From Solea solea (Eukaryota; Chordata; Actinopteri; Pleuronectiformes; Soleidae), in contig NC_081135.1 in the NCBI RefSeq assembly GCF_958295425.1, forward strand, positions 38,456,456 to 38,520,455: a DNA stretch of 64,000 nt, written 5' to 3'. Every line of letters starts with the position of its first letter. Position 1 is the first letter of the stretch. Made by a program: the position numbers and the translations under genes. This document shows positions 27,445-40,719 of this stretch, in pieces. The notes beneath the pieces were generated by a model, which had not been told where the DNA came from, ran no database searches, and was given only the letters and a program-made list of their open reading frames with translations.

Positions 27445-30400
27445 AAACATTTGGACGACATACTAACTTATGACGTTTTTTTCAAAATTTGGACGACAAA
27501 CTAACCTATGACTTTTTTCAAAATTTGGACGACATACTAAAGAATGACTTTTTTGTCAAAATTTCGACCACACACTGAAGACGTTTTTGTCAAAATTTCG
27601 ACCACATTCTAAAGTATGACTTTTTATTCAAAATTTCGACCACATACTAAACTATGACTTTTTTTTCAAAATTTCGACGACATACCAAAGTATGACTTTT
27701 GTCAAAATTTCGACTACATACTAAAGTATGACTTTTTTGTCAAAATTTCGACCACATACTAAAGAATGACTTTTTTGTAAAAATTTTGACCACACACTAA
27801 AGTAAGACGTTTTTTGTCAAAATTTCGACCACATACTAAAGTATGACTTTTTTGTCAAATTAAGACCACATACTGAAGTATGACTTTTTTGTAAAAATTT
27901 CGACCACATACTAAAGAATGACTTTTTTGTAAAAATTTTGACCACACACTAAAGACGTTTTTTGTAAAAATTTTGACCACACACTAAAGTAAGACGTTTT
28001 TTGTCAAAATTTCGACCACATACTAAAGTATGACTTTTTTGTCAAAATTTCGATCAACATTCTAAAGTATGACTTTTTTGTCAAAATTTCGATCAACATT
28101 CTAAAGTATGACTTTTTTGTCAAAATTTCGACCACATACTAAAGTATGACTTTTTTGTCAAAATTTCGACCACACAGAGTATGACTTTTTTTTCAAAATT
28201 TCGACGACATACTAAAGTATGACTTTTTTGTCAAAATTTCGACGACATACTAAAGTATGACTTTTTTGTCAAAATTTCGACCACATACTAAAGTATGACT
28301 TTTTTGTAAAAATTTTGACCACACACTAAAGTAAGACGTTTTTTGTCAAAATTTCGACCACAAACTAAAGTATGACTTTTTTGTCAAAATTTCGACCACA
28401 TACTAAAGTATGACTTTTTTGTCAACATTTCGACCACATACTAAGCTATGACGTTTTTGTCAAAATTAAGACCACATACTAACTAATGACTTTTTTGTCA
28501 AAATTTGGACCACATACAAACCTATGACTTGTTTGCCAAAATTTCGACCACACACTGAAGACGTTTTTGTCAAAATTTCGACCACATTCTAAAGTATGAC
28601 TTTTTATTCAAAATTTCGACCACATACTAAACTATGACTTTTTTTTCAAAATTTCGACGACATACCAAAGTATGACTTTTGTCAAAATTTCGACTACATA
28701 CTAAAGTATGACTTTTTTGTCAAAATTTTGACCACATACTAAAGAATGACTTTTTTGTAAAAATTTTGACCACACACTAAAGTAAGACGTTTTTTGTCAA
28801 AATTTCGACCACATACTAAAGTATGACTTTTTTGTCAAATTAAGACCACATACTGAAGTATGACTTTTTTGTAAAAATTTCGACCACATACTAAAGAATG
28901 ACTTTTTTGTAAAAATTTTGACCACACACTAAAGTAAGACGTTTTTTGTAAAAATTTTGACCACACACTAAAGTAAGACGTTTTTTGTCAAAATTTCGAC
29001 CACATACTAAAGTATGACTTTTTTGTCAAAATTTCGATCAACATTCTAAAGTATGACTTTTTTGTCAAAATTTCGATCAACATTCTAAAGTATGACTTTT
29101 TTGTCAAAATTTCGACCACATACTAAAGTATGACTTTTTTGTCAAAATTTCGACCACACAGAGTATGACTTTTTTTTCAAAATTTCGACGACATACTAAA
29201 CTATGACTTTTTTTTCAAAATTTCGACCACATACTAAAGTATGACTTTTTTGTCAAAATTTCGACCACATACTAAAGTAAGACGTTTTTTGTCAAAATTT
29301 CGACCACATACTAAAGTATGACTTTTTTGTAAAAATTTTGACCACACACTAAAGTAAGACGTTTTTTGTCAAAATTTCGACCACATACTAAAGTATGACT
29401 TTTTTGTCAAAATTTCGACCACATACTAAAGTATGACTTTTTTGTCAAAATTTCGACCACATACTAAAGTATGACTTTTTTGTCAAAATTTCAACGACAT
29501 ACTAAAGTATGACTTTTTTGTCAAAATTTCGACCACATACTAAGCTATGACGTTTTTGTCAAAATTAAGACCACATACTAACTAATGACTTTTTTGTCAA
29601 AATTTGGACCACATACAAACCTATGACTTGTTTGCCAAAATTTCGACCACATACTAAGCTATGACGTTTTTGTCAAAAGTAAGACCACATACTAAACTAT
29701 GAATTTTTTTTCAAAATTTCGACGACATACTTAAGTATGACTTTTGTCAAAATTTGGACGACATACTAAAGTATGACTTTTTTTCAAAATTCGGACGACA
29801 TACTATCCTATGACTTTTTTGTCAAAATTTGGACCACATACTAAAGTATGACTTTTTTGTCAAATTTTCAACCACACACTAAAGTAAGATGTTTTTGTCA
29901 AAAAACGTCTTTTGTCAAAAAAACGTCTTACATACTAAACTATGACTTTTTTTTCAAAATTTGGACAACATACTAACCTATGCCTTGTTTGTCAAAATTT
30001 AGACCACATAATTAAGTATGACTTGTTTGTCAAAATTTAGACCACATAATTAAGTATGACTTTTTTCAAAATTTCGACCACATACTAAAGTATGACTTTT
30101 TTGTCAAAATTTCGACCACATACTAAAGTATGACTTTTTTGTCAAAATTTCGACCACACATTAGAGTATGACTTTCTTTTCAAAATTTCGACCACATAGT
30201 AAACTATGACTTTTTTTTCAAAATTTCGACGACATACTAGTATGACTTTTGTCAAAATTTCGACCACATACTAGAGAATGACTTTTTTGTCAAAATTTTG
30301 ACCAAACACTAAAGTAAGACGTTTTTTGTCAAAATTTCGACCACATACTAAACTATGACTTTTTTGTCAAAATTTCGACCACATACTAAAGTAAGACGTT

Positions 30401-33400
30401 TTTTGTCAAAATTTCGACCACATACTAAAGTATGACTTTTTTGTCAAAATTTCGACCACATACTAAAGTATGACTTTTTTGTCAAAATTTCGACCACATA
30501 CAAACCTATGACTTGTTTGCCAAAATTTAGACCACATACTAAACTATGACTTTATTTTTCAAAATTTGGACGACATACTAAACTATGACGTTTTTGTCAA
30601 AAGTAAGACCACATACTAAACTATGACTTTTTTTTTCAAAATTTCGACCACATACTAAAGTATGACTTTTTTTCAAAATTCGGACGTCATACTATCCTAT
30701 GACTTTTTTGTCAAAATTTGGACCACATACTAAAGTATGACTTTTTTGTCAAATTTTCAACCACACACTAAAGTAAGATGTTTTTGTCAAAAAACGTCTT
30801 TTGTCAAAAAAACGTCTTACATACTAAACTATGACTTTTTTTTCAAAATTTGGACAACATACTAACCTATGCCTTGTTTGTCAAAATTTAGACCACATAA
30901 TTAAGTATGACTTGTTTGTCAAAATTTAGACCACATAATTAAGTATGACTTTTTTCAAAATTTCGACCACATACTAAAGTATGACTTTTTTGTCAAAATT
31001 TCGACCACATACTAAAGTATGACTTTTTTGTCAAAATTTCGACCACACATTAGAGTATGACTTTCTTTTCAAAATTTCGACCACATAGTAAACTATGACT
31101 TTTTTTTCAAAATTTCGACCACATACTAAAGAATGACTTTTTTGTCAAAATTTTGACCAAACACTAAAGTAAGACGTTTTTTGTCAAAATTTCGACCACA
31201 TACTAAAGTATGACTTTTTTGTAAAAATTTCGACCACATACTAAAGTAAGACGTTTTTTGTCAAAATTTCGACCACATACTAAAGTATGACTTTTTTGTC
31301 AAAATTTCGACCACATACTAAAGTATGACTTTTTTGTCAAAATTTCGACCACATACAAACCTATGACTTGTTTGCCAAAATTTAGACCACATACTAAACT
31401 ATGACTTTATTTTTCAAAATTTGGACGACATACTAAACTATGACGTTTTGTCAAAAGTAAGACCACATACTAAACTATGACTTTTTTTTTCAAAATTTCG
31501 ACCACATACTAAAGTATGACTTTTTTTCAAAATTCGGACGTCATACTATCCTATGACTTTTTTGTCAAAATTTGGACCACATACTAAAGTATGACTTTTT
31601 TGTCAAATTTTCAACCACACACTAAAGTAAGATGTTTTTGTCAAAAAACGTCTTTTGTCAAAAAAACGTCTTACATACTAAACTATGACTTTTTTTTCAA
31701 AATTTGGACAACATACTAACCTATGCCTTGTTTGTCAAAATTTAGACCACATAATTAAGTATGACTTGTTTGTCAAAATTTAGACCACATAATTAAGTAT
31801 GACTTTTTTTCAAAATTTCGACCACATACTAAAGTATGACTTTTTTGTCAAAATTTCGACCACATACTAAAGTATGACTTTTTTGTCAAAATTTCGACCA
31901 CACATTAGAGTATGACTTTCTTTTCAAAATTTCGACCACATACTAAAGTATGACTTTTTTGTCAAAATTTCGACCACATACTAAAGTAAGATGTTTTTTG
32001 TCAAAATTTCGACCACATACTAAAGTATGACTTTTTTGTCAAAATTTCGACCACATACTAAAGTATGACTTTTTTGTCAAAATTTCGACCACATACTAAA
32101 CTATGACGTTTTTGTCAAAATTAAGACCACATACTAACTAATGACTTTTTTGTCAAAATTTGGACCACATACAAACCTATGACTTGTTTGCCAAAATTTA
32201 GACCACATACTAAACTATGACTTTATTTTTCAAATTTTGGACCACATACTAAAGTATGACTTTTTTGTCAAATTTTCAACCACACACTAAAGTAAGATGT
32301 TTTTGTCAAAAAACGTCTTTTGTCAAAAAAACGTCTTACATACTAAACTATGACTTTTTTTTCAAAATTTGGACAACATACTAACCTATGCCTTGTTTGT
32401 CAAAATTTAGACCACATAATTAAGTATGACTTGTTTGTCAAAATTTAGACCACATAATTAAGTATGACTTGTTTGTCAAAATTTAGACCACATAATTAAG
32501 TATGACTTTTTTCAAAATTTCGACCACATACTAAAGTATGACTTTTTATTCAAAATTTCGACCACATACTAAACTATGACTTTTTTTCAAAATTTCGACC
32601 ACATACTTAAGTATGACTTTTGTCAAAATTTCGACCACATACTAAAGTATGACTTTTTTGTCAAAATTTCGACCACATACCAAAGTATGACTTTTTTGTC
32701 AAAATTTCGACCACATACTAAAGAATGACTTTTTTGTAAAAATTTTGACCACACACTAAAGTAAGACGTTTTTTGTCAAAATTTCGACCACATACTAAAG
32801 TATGACTTTTTTGTCAAAATTAAGACCACATACTAAAGTATGACTTTTTTGTAAAAATTTCGACCACATACTAAAGAATGACTTTTTTGTAAAAATTTTG
32901 ACCACACACTAAAGTAAGACGTTTTTTGTAAAAATTTTGACCACACACTAAAGTAAGACGTTTTTTGTCAAAATTTCGACCACATACTAAAGTATGACTT
33001 TTTTGTCAAAATTTCGATCAACATTCTAAAGTATGACTTTTTTGTCAAAATTTCAAACACATACTAAAGTATGACTTTTTTGTCAAAATTTCGACCACAT
33101 ACTAAAGTATGACTTTTTTTCAAAATTCGGATGACATACTATCCTATGACTAGTTGTCAAAATTTCGACCACATACTTAAGTATGACTTTTTTGTCAAAT
33201 TTTCAACCACACACTAAAGTAAGATGTTTTTGTCAAAAAACGTCTTTTGTCAAAAAAACGTCTTACATACTAAACTATGACCTTTTTTTCAAAATTTGGA
33301 CAACATACTAACCTATGCCTTATTTGTCAAAATTTAGACCACATACTTAAGTATGACTTTTTTTTCAAAATTTGGACAACATACTAACCTATGACTTTTT

Positions 33401-36400
33401 TTTCAAAATTTGGACAACATACTAACCTATGACTTGTTTGCCAAAATTTAGACCACATACTAAAGTATGACTTTTTTGTCAAATTTTCAACCACATACTA
33501 AAGTAAGATGTTTTTGTCAAAAAACGTCTTTTGTCCAAAAACGTCTTACATACTAAACTATGACTTTTCTTTTCAAAATTTCGACGACATACTAAAGTAT
33601 GACTTTTTTGTAAAAATTTCGACGACATACTAACTTATGACTTGTTTGCCAAAATTTAGACCACATACTTAAGTATGACTTTTTTGTCAAAATTTGGACC
33701 ACATACTTACCTATGACTTGTTTACCAAAATTTAGACCACATACTTAAGTATGACTTTTTTGTCAAAATTTGGACGACATACTAAAGTATGACTTTTTTG
33801 TCAAAATGTGGACAACATACTAAAGTATGACTTTTTAGTCAAAATTTGAACCACATACTAACCTATGACTTTTTTGTCAAAATTTGGACCATATACTAAA
33901 GTATGACTTTTTTGTCAAAATTTGGACCACAAACTAACCTATGACTTGTTTGCCAAAATTTAGACCACATACTAAAGTAAGATGTTTTTGTCAAAAAACG
34001 TCTTTTGTCAAAAAACGTCTTACATACTAAACTATGACTTTCTTTTCAAAATTTCGACGAGATACTAACCAATGACGTTTTTGTCAAAATTTCGACGAGA
34101 TACTAACCAATGACGTTTTTGTCAAAATTTCGACGACATACTAAACTATGACGTTTTTGTCAAAATTAAGACCACATACTAAACTATGACTTTTTTTTCA
34201 AAATTTCGACGACATACTAACCTATGACTTGTTTGCCAAAATTTAGACCACATACTTAAGTATGAATTTTTTGTCAAAAAACGTCTTTTGTCAAAAAACG
34301 TCTTACATACTAAACTATGACTTTCTTTTCAAAATTTCGACGAGATACTAACCAATGAAGTTTTTGTCAAAATTTCGACGACATACTAAACTATGACGTT
34401 TTTGTCAAAATTAAGACCACATACTAAACTATGACTTTTTTGTCAAAATTTCGACGACATACTCACCTATGACTTGTTTGCCAAAATTTAGACCACATAC
34501 TAAACTATGACGTTTTTGTCAAAATTAAGACCACATACTTAACTATGACTTTTTTTTCAAAATTTCGACGACATACTAAAGTATGACTTTCGTCAAAATT
34601 TCGACGACATACTAAAGTATGACTTGTCAAAATTTCGACCACATACTAAAGTATGACTTTTTTGTCAAAATTTCGACCACATACTAAAGTATGACTTTTT
34701 TTCAAAATTCGGACGACATACTATCCTATGACTTTTTTGTCAAAATTTCGACCACATACTTAAGTATGACTTTTTTGTCAAATTTTCAACCACACACTAA
34801 AGTAAGATGTTTTTGTCAAAAAACGTCTTTTGTCAAAAAAACGTCTTACATACTAAACTATGACCTTTTTTTCAAAATTTGGACAACATACTAACCTATG
34901 CCTTGTTTGTCAAAATTTAGACCACATACTAAAGTATGACTTTTTTGTCAAATTTTCAACCACATAATAAAGTAAGATGTTTTTGTCAAAAAACGTCTTT
35001 TGTCAAAAAACGTCTTACATACTAAACTATGACTTTTCTTTTCAAAATTTCGACGACATACTAAAGTATGACTTTTTTGTCAAAATTTCGACGACATACT
35101 AACTTATGACTTGTTTGCCAAAATTTAGACCACATACTTAAGTATGACTTTTTTGTCAAAATTTGGACCACATACTTACCTATGACTTGTTTACCAAAAT
35201 TTAGACCACATACTTAAGTATGACTTTTTTGTCAAAATTTGGACGACATACTAAAGTATGACTTTTTTGTCAAAATGTGGACAACATACTAAAGTATGAC
35301 TTTTTAGTCAAAATTTGAACCACATACTAACCTATGACTTTTTTGTCAAAATTTGGACCACATACTAAAGTATGACTTTTTTGTCAAAATTTGGACCACA
35401 AACTAACCTATGACTTGTTTGCCAAAATTTAGACCACATACTAAAGTAAGATGTTTTTGTCAAAAAACGTCTTTTGTCAAAAAACGTCTTACATACTAAA
35501 CTATGACTTTCTTTTCAAAATTTCGACGAGATACTAACCAATGACGTTTTTGTCAAAATTTCGACGAGATACTAACCAATGACGTTTTTGTCAAAATTTC
35601 GACGACATACTAAACTATGACGTTTTTGTCAAAATTAAGACCACATACTAAACTATGACTTTTTTTTCAAAATTTCGACGACATACTAACCTATGACTTG
35701 TTTGCCAAAATTTAGACCACATACTTAAGTATGAATTTTTTGTCAAAAAACGTCTTTTGTCAAAAAACGTCTTACATACTAAACTATGACTTTCTTTTCA
35801 AAATTTCGACGAGATACTAACCAATGAAGTTTTTGTCAAAATTTCGACGACATACTAAACTATGACGTTTTTGTCAAAATTAAGACCACATACTAAACTA
35901 TGACTTTTTTGTCAAAATTTCGACGACATACTCACCTATGACTTGTTTGCCAAAATTTAGACCACATACTAAACTATGACGTTTTTGTCAAAATTAAGAC
36001 CACATACTTAACTATGACTTTTTTTTCAAAATTTCGACGACATACTAAAGTATGACTTTCGTCAAAATTTCGACGACATACTAAAGTATGACTTGTCAAA
36101 ATTTCGACCACATACTAAAGTATGACTTTTTTGTCAAAATTTGGACCACATACTAAAGTATGACTTTTGTCAAAATTTGGACCACATACTAAAGTATGAC
36201 TTTTTTGTCAAAATTTGGATGACGTACTAACCAATGACGTTTTTGTCAAAATTTGGACCACATACTAACCAATGACGTTTTTGTCAAAATTTAAACGAGA
36301 TACTAAAGTATGACTTTTTTGTCAAAATTTCGACGACAAACTAAAGTATGACTTTTTTGTCAAAATTTGGACCACATACTAAAGTACGACTTTTTTGTCA

Positions 36401-39400
36401 AAATTTGGATGACATACTAACCAATGACGTTTTTGTCAAAATTTGAACGAGATACTAAAGTATGACGTTTTTGTCAAAATTTGAACGAGATACTAAAGTA
36501 TGACGTTTTTTTCAAAATTTCGACCACATACTAAAGTATGACTTTTTTGTCAAAATTTGAACGAGATACTAAAATATGACGTTTTTTTCAAAATTTCGAC
36601 GACAAACTAAAGTATGACTTTTTTGTCAAAATTTCGACGTCATACTAAAGTATGACTTTTTTGTCAAAATTTGGACCACATACTAAAGTATGACTTTTGT
36701 CAAAATTTGGACCACATACTAAAGTATGACTTTTTTGTCAAAATTTGGATGACGTACTAACCAATGACGTTTTTGTCAAAATTTGGACCACATACTAACC
36801 AATGACGTTTTTGTCAAAATTTAAACGAGATACTAAAGTATGACTTTTTTGTCAAAATTTCGACGACAAACTAAAGTATGACTTTTTTGTCAAAATTTGG
36901 ACCACATACTAAAGTACGACTTTTTTGTCAAAATTTGGATGACATACTAACCAATGACGTTTTTGTCAAAATTTGAACGAGATACTAAAGTATGACGTTT
37001 TTGTCAAAATTTGAACGAGATACTAAAGTATGACGTTTTTTTCAAAATTTCGACCACATACTAAAGTATGACTTTTTTGTCAAAATTTGAACGAGATACT
37101 AAAATATGACGTTTTTTTCAAAATTTCGACGACAAACTAAAGTATGACTTTTTTGTCAAAATTTCGACGTCATACTAAAGTATGACTTTTTTGTCAAAAT
37201 TTGGACCACATACTAACCTATGACTTTTTTTGTCAAAATTTGGACAACATACTAAACCATGACTTTTTTTTAAAATTTGGACCACATACTAACCTATGAC
37301 GTTTTTTTCAAAGTTTCGACGACATACTAAAGTATGACTTTTGTCAAAATTTCGACCACACACTAAAGTATGCCTTTTTTGTCAAAATTTCGACGACATA
37401 CTAAAGTATGACTTTTTTGGCAAAATTTGGACCACATACTTAAGTATGACTTTTTTGTCAAAATTTGGACGAGATACTAAAGTTTGACTTTTGTCAAAAT
37501 TTGAACGACATACTAAAGTATGACGTTTTTTTCGAAATTTCGACCACATACTAAAGTATGACTTTTTTGTCAAAATTGCGACCACATACTAAAGTATGAC
37601 TTTTTTTGTCAAAATTTGGACGACATACTAACCATGACTTTTTTTCAAAATTCTAACCACATACTTAAGTATGACTTTTGTCAAAATTTGGACCACATAC
37701 TAAAGTATGACTTTTTTGTCAAAATTTGGATGACGTACTAACCAATGACGTTTTTGTCAAAATTTGGACCACATACTAACCAATGACGTTTTTGTCAAAA
37801 TTTAAACGAGATACTAAAGTATGACTTTTTTGTCAAAATTTCGACGACAAACTAAAGTATGACTTTTTTGTCAAAATTTGGACCACATACTAAAGTACGA
37901 CTTTTTTGTCAAAATTTGGATGACATACTAACCAATGACGTTTTTGTCAAAATTTGAACGAGATACTAAAGTATGACGTTTTTGTCCAAATTTGAACGAG
38001 ATACTAAAGTATGACGTTTTTTTCAAAATTTCGACCACATACTAAAGTATGACTTTTTTGTCAAAATTTGAACGAGATACTAAAATATGACGTTTTTTTC
38101 AAAATTTCGACGACAAACTAAAGTATGACTTTTTTGTCAAAATTTGGACGTCATACTAAAGTATGACTTTTTTGTCAAAATTTGGACCACATACTAACCT
38201 ATGACTTTTTTTGTCAAAATTTGGACAACATACTAAACCATGACGTTTTTTTCAAAGTTTCGACGACATACTTAAGTATGACTTTTGTCAAAATTTCGAC
38301 CACACACTAAAGTATGACTTTTTTGTCAAAATTTCGACGACATACTAAAGTATGACTTTTTTGGCAAAATTTGGACCACATACTTAAGTATGACTTTTTT
38401 GTCAAAATTTGGACGAGATACTAAAGTTTGACTTTTGTCAAAATTTGAACGACATACTAAAGTATGACGTTTTTTTCGAAATTTCGACCACATACTAAAG
38501 TATGACTTTTTTGTCAAAATTGCGACCACATACTAAAGTATGACTTTTTTTGTCAAAATTTGGACGACATACTAACCATGACTTTTTTTCAAAATTCTAA
38601 CCACATACTTAAACTTTTTTGTCAAAATTTCGACCACATACTAAAGTATGACTTTTTTTGTCAAAATTTCGACCACATACTAAACCATGACTTTTTTTTT
38701 AAATTTGGACCACATACTAACCTATGACGTTTTTTCAAAATTTGGACCACATACTAAAGTATGACTTGTTTTTTCAAAATTTCGACCACATACTAAAGTA
38801 TGACTTTTTTGTCAAAATTTCGACCACATACTAAAGTATCACTTTTGTCAAAATTTCGACCACATACTAAAGTATGACTTTTTTGTCAAAATTTGGATGA
38901 CATACTAACCAATGACGTTTTTGTCAAAATTTGGACCACATACTAACCAATGACGTTTTTGTCAAAATTTGAACGAGATACTAAAGTATGACTTTTTTTT
39001 CAAAATTTCGACCACATACTAAAGTATGACTTTTTGTTAAAATTTCGACCATATACTAAAGTATGACTTTTTTGTCAAAATTTGGACGACATACTAACCA
39101 ATGACGTTTTTGTCAAAATTTCGACCACATACTAAACCATGACTTTTTTGTCAAAATTTCGACCACATACTAAAGTATGACTTTTTTGTCAAAATTTCGA
39201 CCACATCGAAAGTATGGCAGTTTTTGTCAAAATTTGGACCACATACAAACCTATGACTTGTTTGCCAAAATTTCGACCACATACTAAGCTATGACGTTTT
39301 TGTCAAAAGTAAGACCACATACTAAACTATGACTTTTTTGTCAAAATTTGGACGAGATACTCAAGTTTGACTTATGTCAAAATTTGAACGACACACTAAA

Positions 39401-40230
39401 GTATGACGTTTTTTTCAAAATTTCGACCACATACTAAAGTATGACTTTTTTGTCAAAATTTCGACCACATACTAAACCATGACTTTTTTGTCAAAATTTC
39501 GACCACATACTAAAGTATGACTTTTTTTGTCAAAATTTCGACCACATACTAAACCATGACTTTTTTTTTAAATTTGGACCACATACTAACCTATGACGTT
39601 TTTTCAAAATTTGGACCACATACTAACCTTTGACTTTTTTTCAAAATTTGGATGACATACTAACCAATTACTTTTTTGTCAAAATTTCGACCACATACTA
39701 AAGTATGACTTTTTTTGTCAAAATTTGGACAACATACTAAACCATGACTTTTTTTCAAAATTTGGACCACATACACATATGCCTTTTTAGTCAAAATTTG
39801 GACCACATACTAAACCATGACTTTTTTTCAAAATTTCGACCACATCCTAACCTATGACTTTTTGTCAAAATTTGGACCACATACTAAACCATGACTTTTT
39901 TTCAAAATTTGGACCACATACACATATGCCTTTTTAGTCAAAATTTGGACCACATACTAAACCATGACTTTTTTTCAAAATTTAGACCACATCCTAACCT
40001 ATGACTTTTTGTCAAAATTTGGACCACATACTAAACCATGACTTTTTTTCAAAATTTCGACCACATACTAACCTATGACTTTTTGTCAAAATTTGGACGA
40101 CATGCTAAAGTATGACTTTTGTGTCAGATTTTGGATCACATACTAAAGTATGACTTTTTTGTCAAAATTTGTACCAGATACTAAAGAATGACTTTTTTGT
40201 CAAAATTTAGGCCACATAATAAAGTATGAA
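27445..40230. repeat. 12.8-kb satellite array of about 38-bp units
   Basis: Roughly 330 tandem units built as ACATACTAAAGTATGACTTT followed by TTTGTCAAAATTTCGACC. Variants have TTGGACC for TTCGACC, CTAACCTATG for CTAAAGTATG, and GACGTTTTT for GACTTTTTT. Each unit carries a dyad CATAC-N4-GTATG; in many units the centre is TTAA, giving the perfect palindrome CATACTTAAGTATG. Diverged sub-blocks containing AAAAAACGTCTTTTGTC recur at about 29.9, 30.8, 31.6, 32.3, 33.2, 33.5, 34.0, 34.3, 34.8, 35.0, 35.5 and 35.75 kb. Higher-order copies of about 0.5-1.5 kb are present (see findings). No gene lies inside; the few short ORFs are repeat translations. Confidence 0.97.
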
Positions 40231-40619
40231 GTAAAAATATCACATGTACAACCAGAGATGAAGAGCCTGTGTTCTTGGACAAACACCAACATGAGCCTCA
40301 TGGTGGCACTGATGAGTCACATGAATGTGTTTTATGCAGCAGCAGCCACAGAGGCAGAAATAAATCATGAGTCAGCAGAAACTGGTGCAGCTGGCATGAG
40401 TGTGTGTGTGTGTGTGTGTGTGGGTGAGTGTGGGTGACTGGGTGAAGGGGTGAGGGGGCACTGGACCGGGTCAGTGGATGCTTAACCATCTCTTTGTAAA
40501 GTAAATCCTCCCTGGCTGTTCTGGATGCAGCTGAATAGAAGCAGAAACACTGACTCAATTTTTGGATCGGACTTTCATGACAAAGCGATTGTTGCTGATG
40601 AACGTGGGAAAAGCATGGA

Positions 40620-40627
40620 TATAAAAA
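40620..40627 (+). promoter_or_regulatory. crygs: TATA box of crygs
   Basis: GGATATAAAAAGGGC, about 100 bases before the ATG and just after the satellite. Gamma-crystallin genes typically have TATA promoters with short leaders. A TGCTGA half-site, as bound by Maf factors in lens promoters, lies at about 40592. Confidence 0.75.
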
Positions 40628-40719
40628 GGGCATCGGTGCCGTGGCCACACCGAGACCTCGAGAAGACGACCACCATCTTCATCTTCATCATCATCATCGT
40701 CAAGGTTACTGGATCCAAG

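Noticed and set aside
27445..40230. CRISPR-like regular repeats and several 60-70 codon ORFs
   Set aside because: Units are contiguous with no unique spacers, in a vertebrate genome; the ORFs only translate the satellite.
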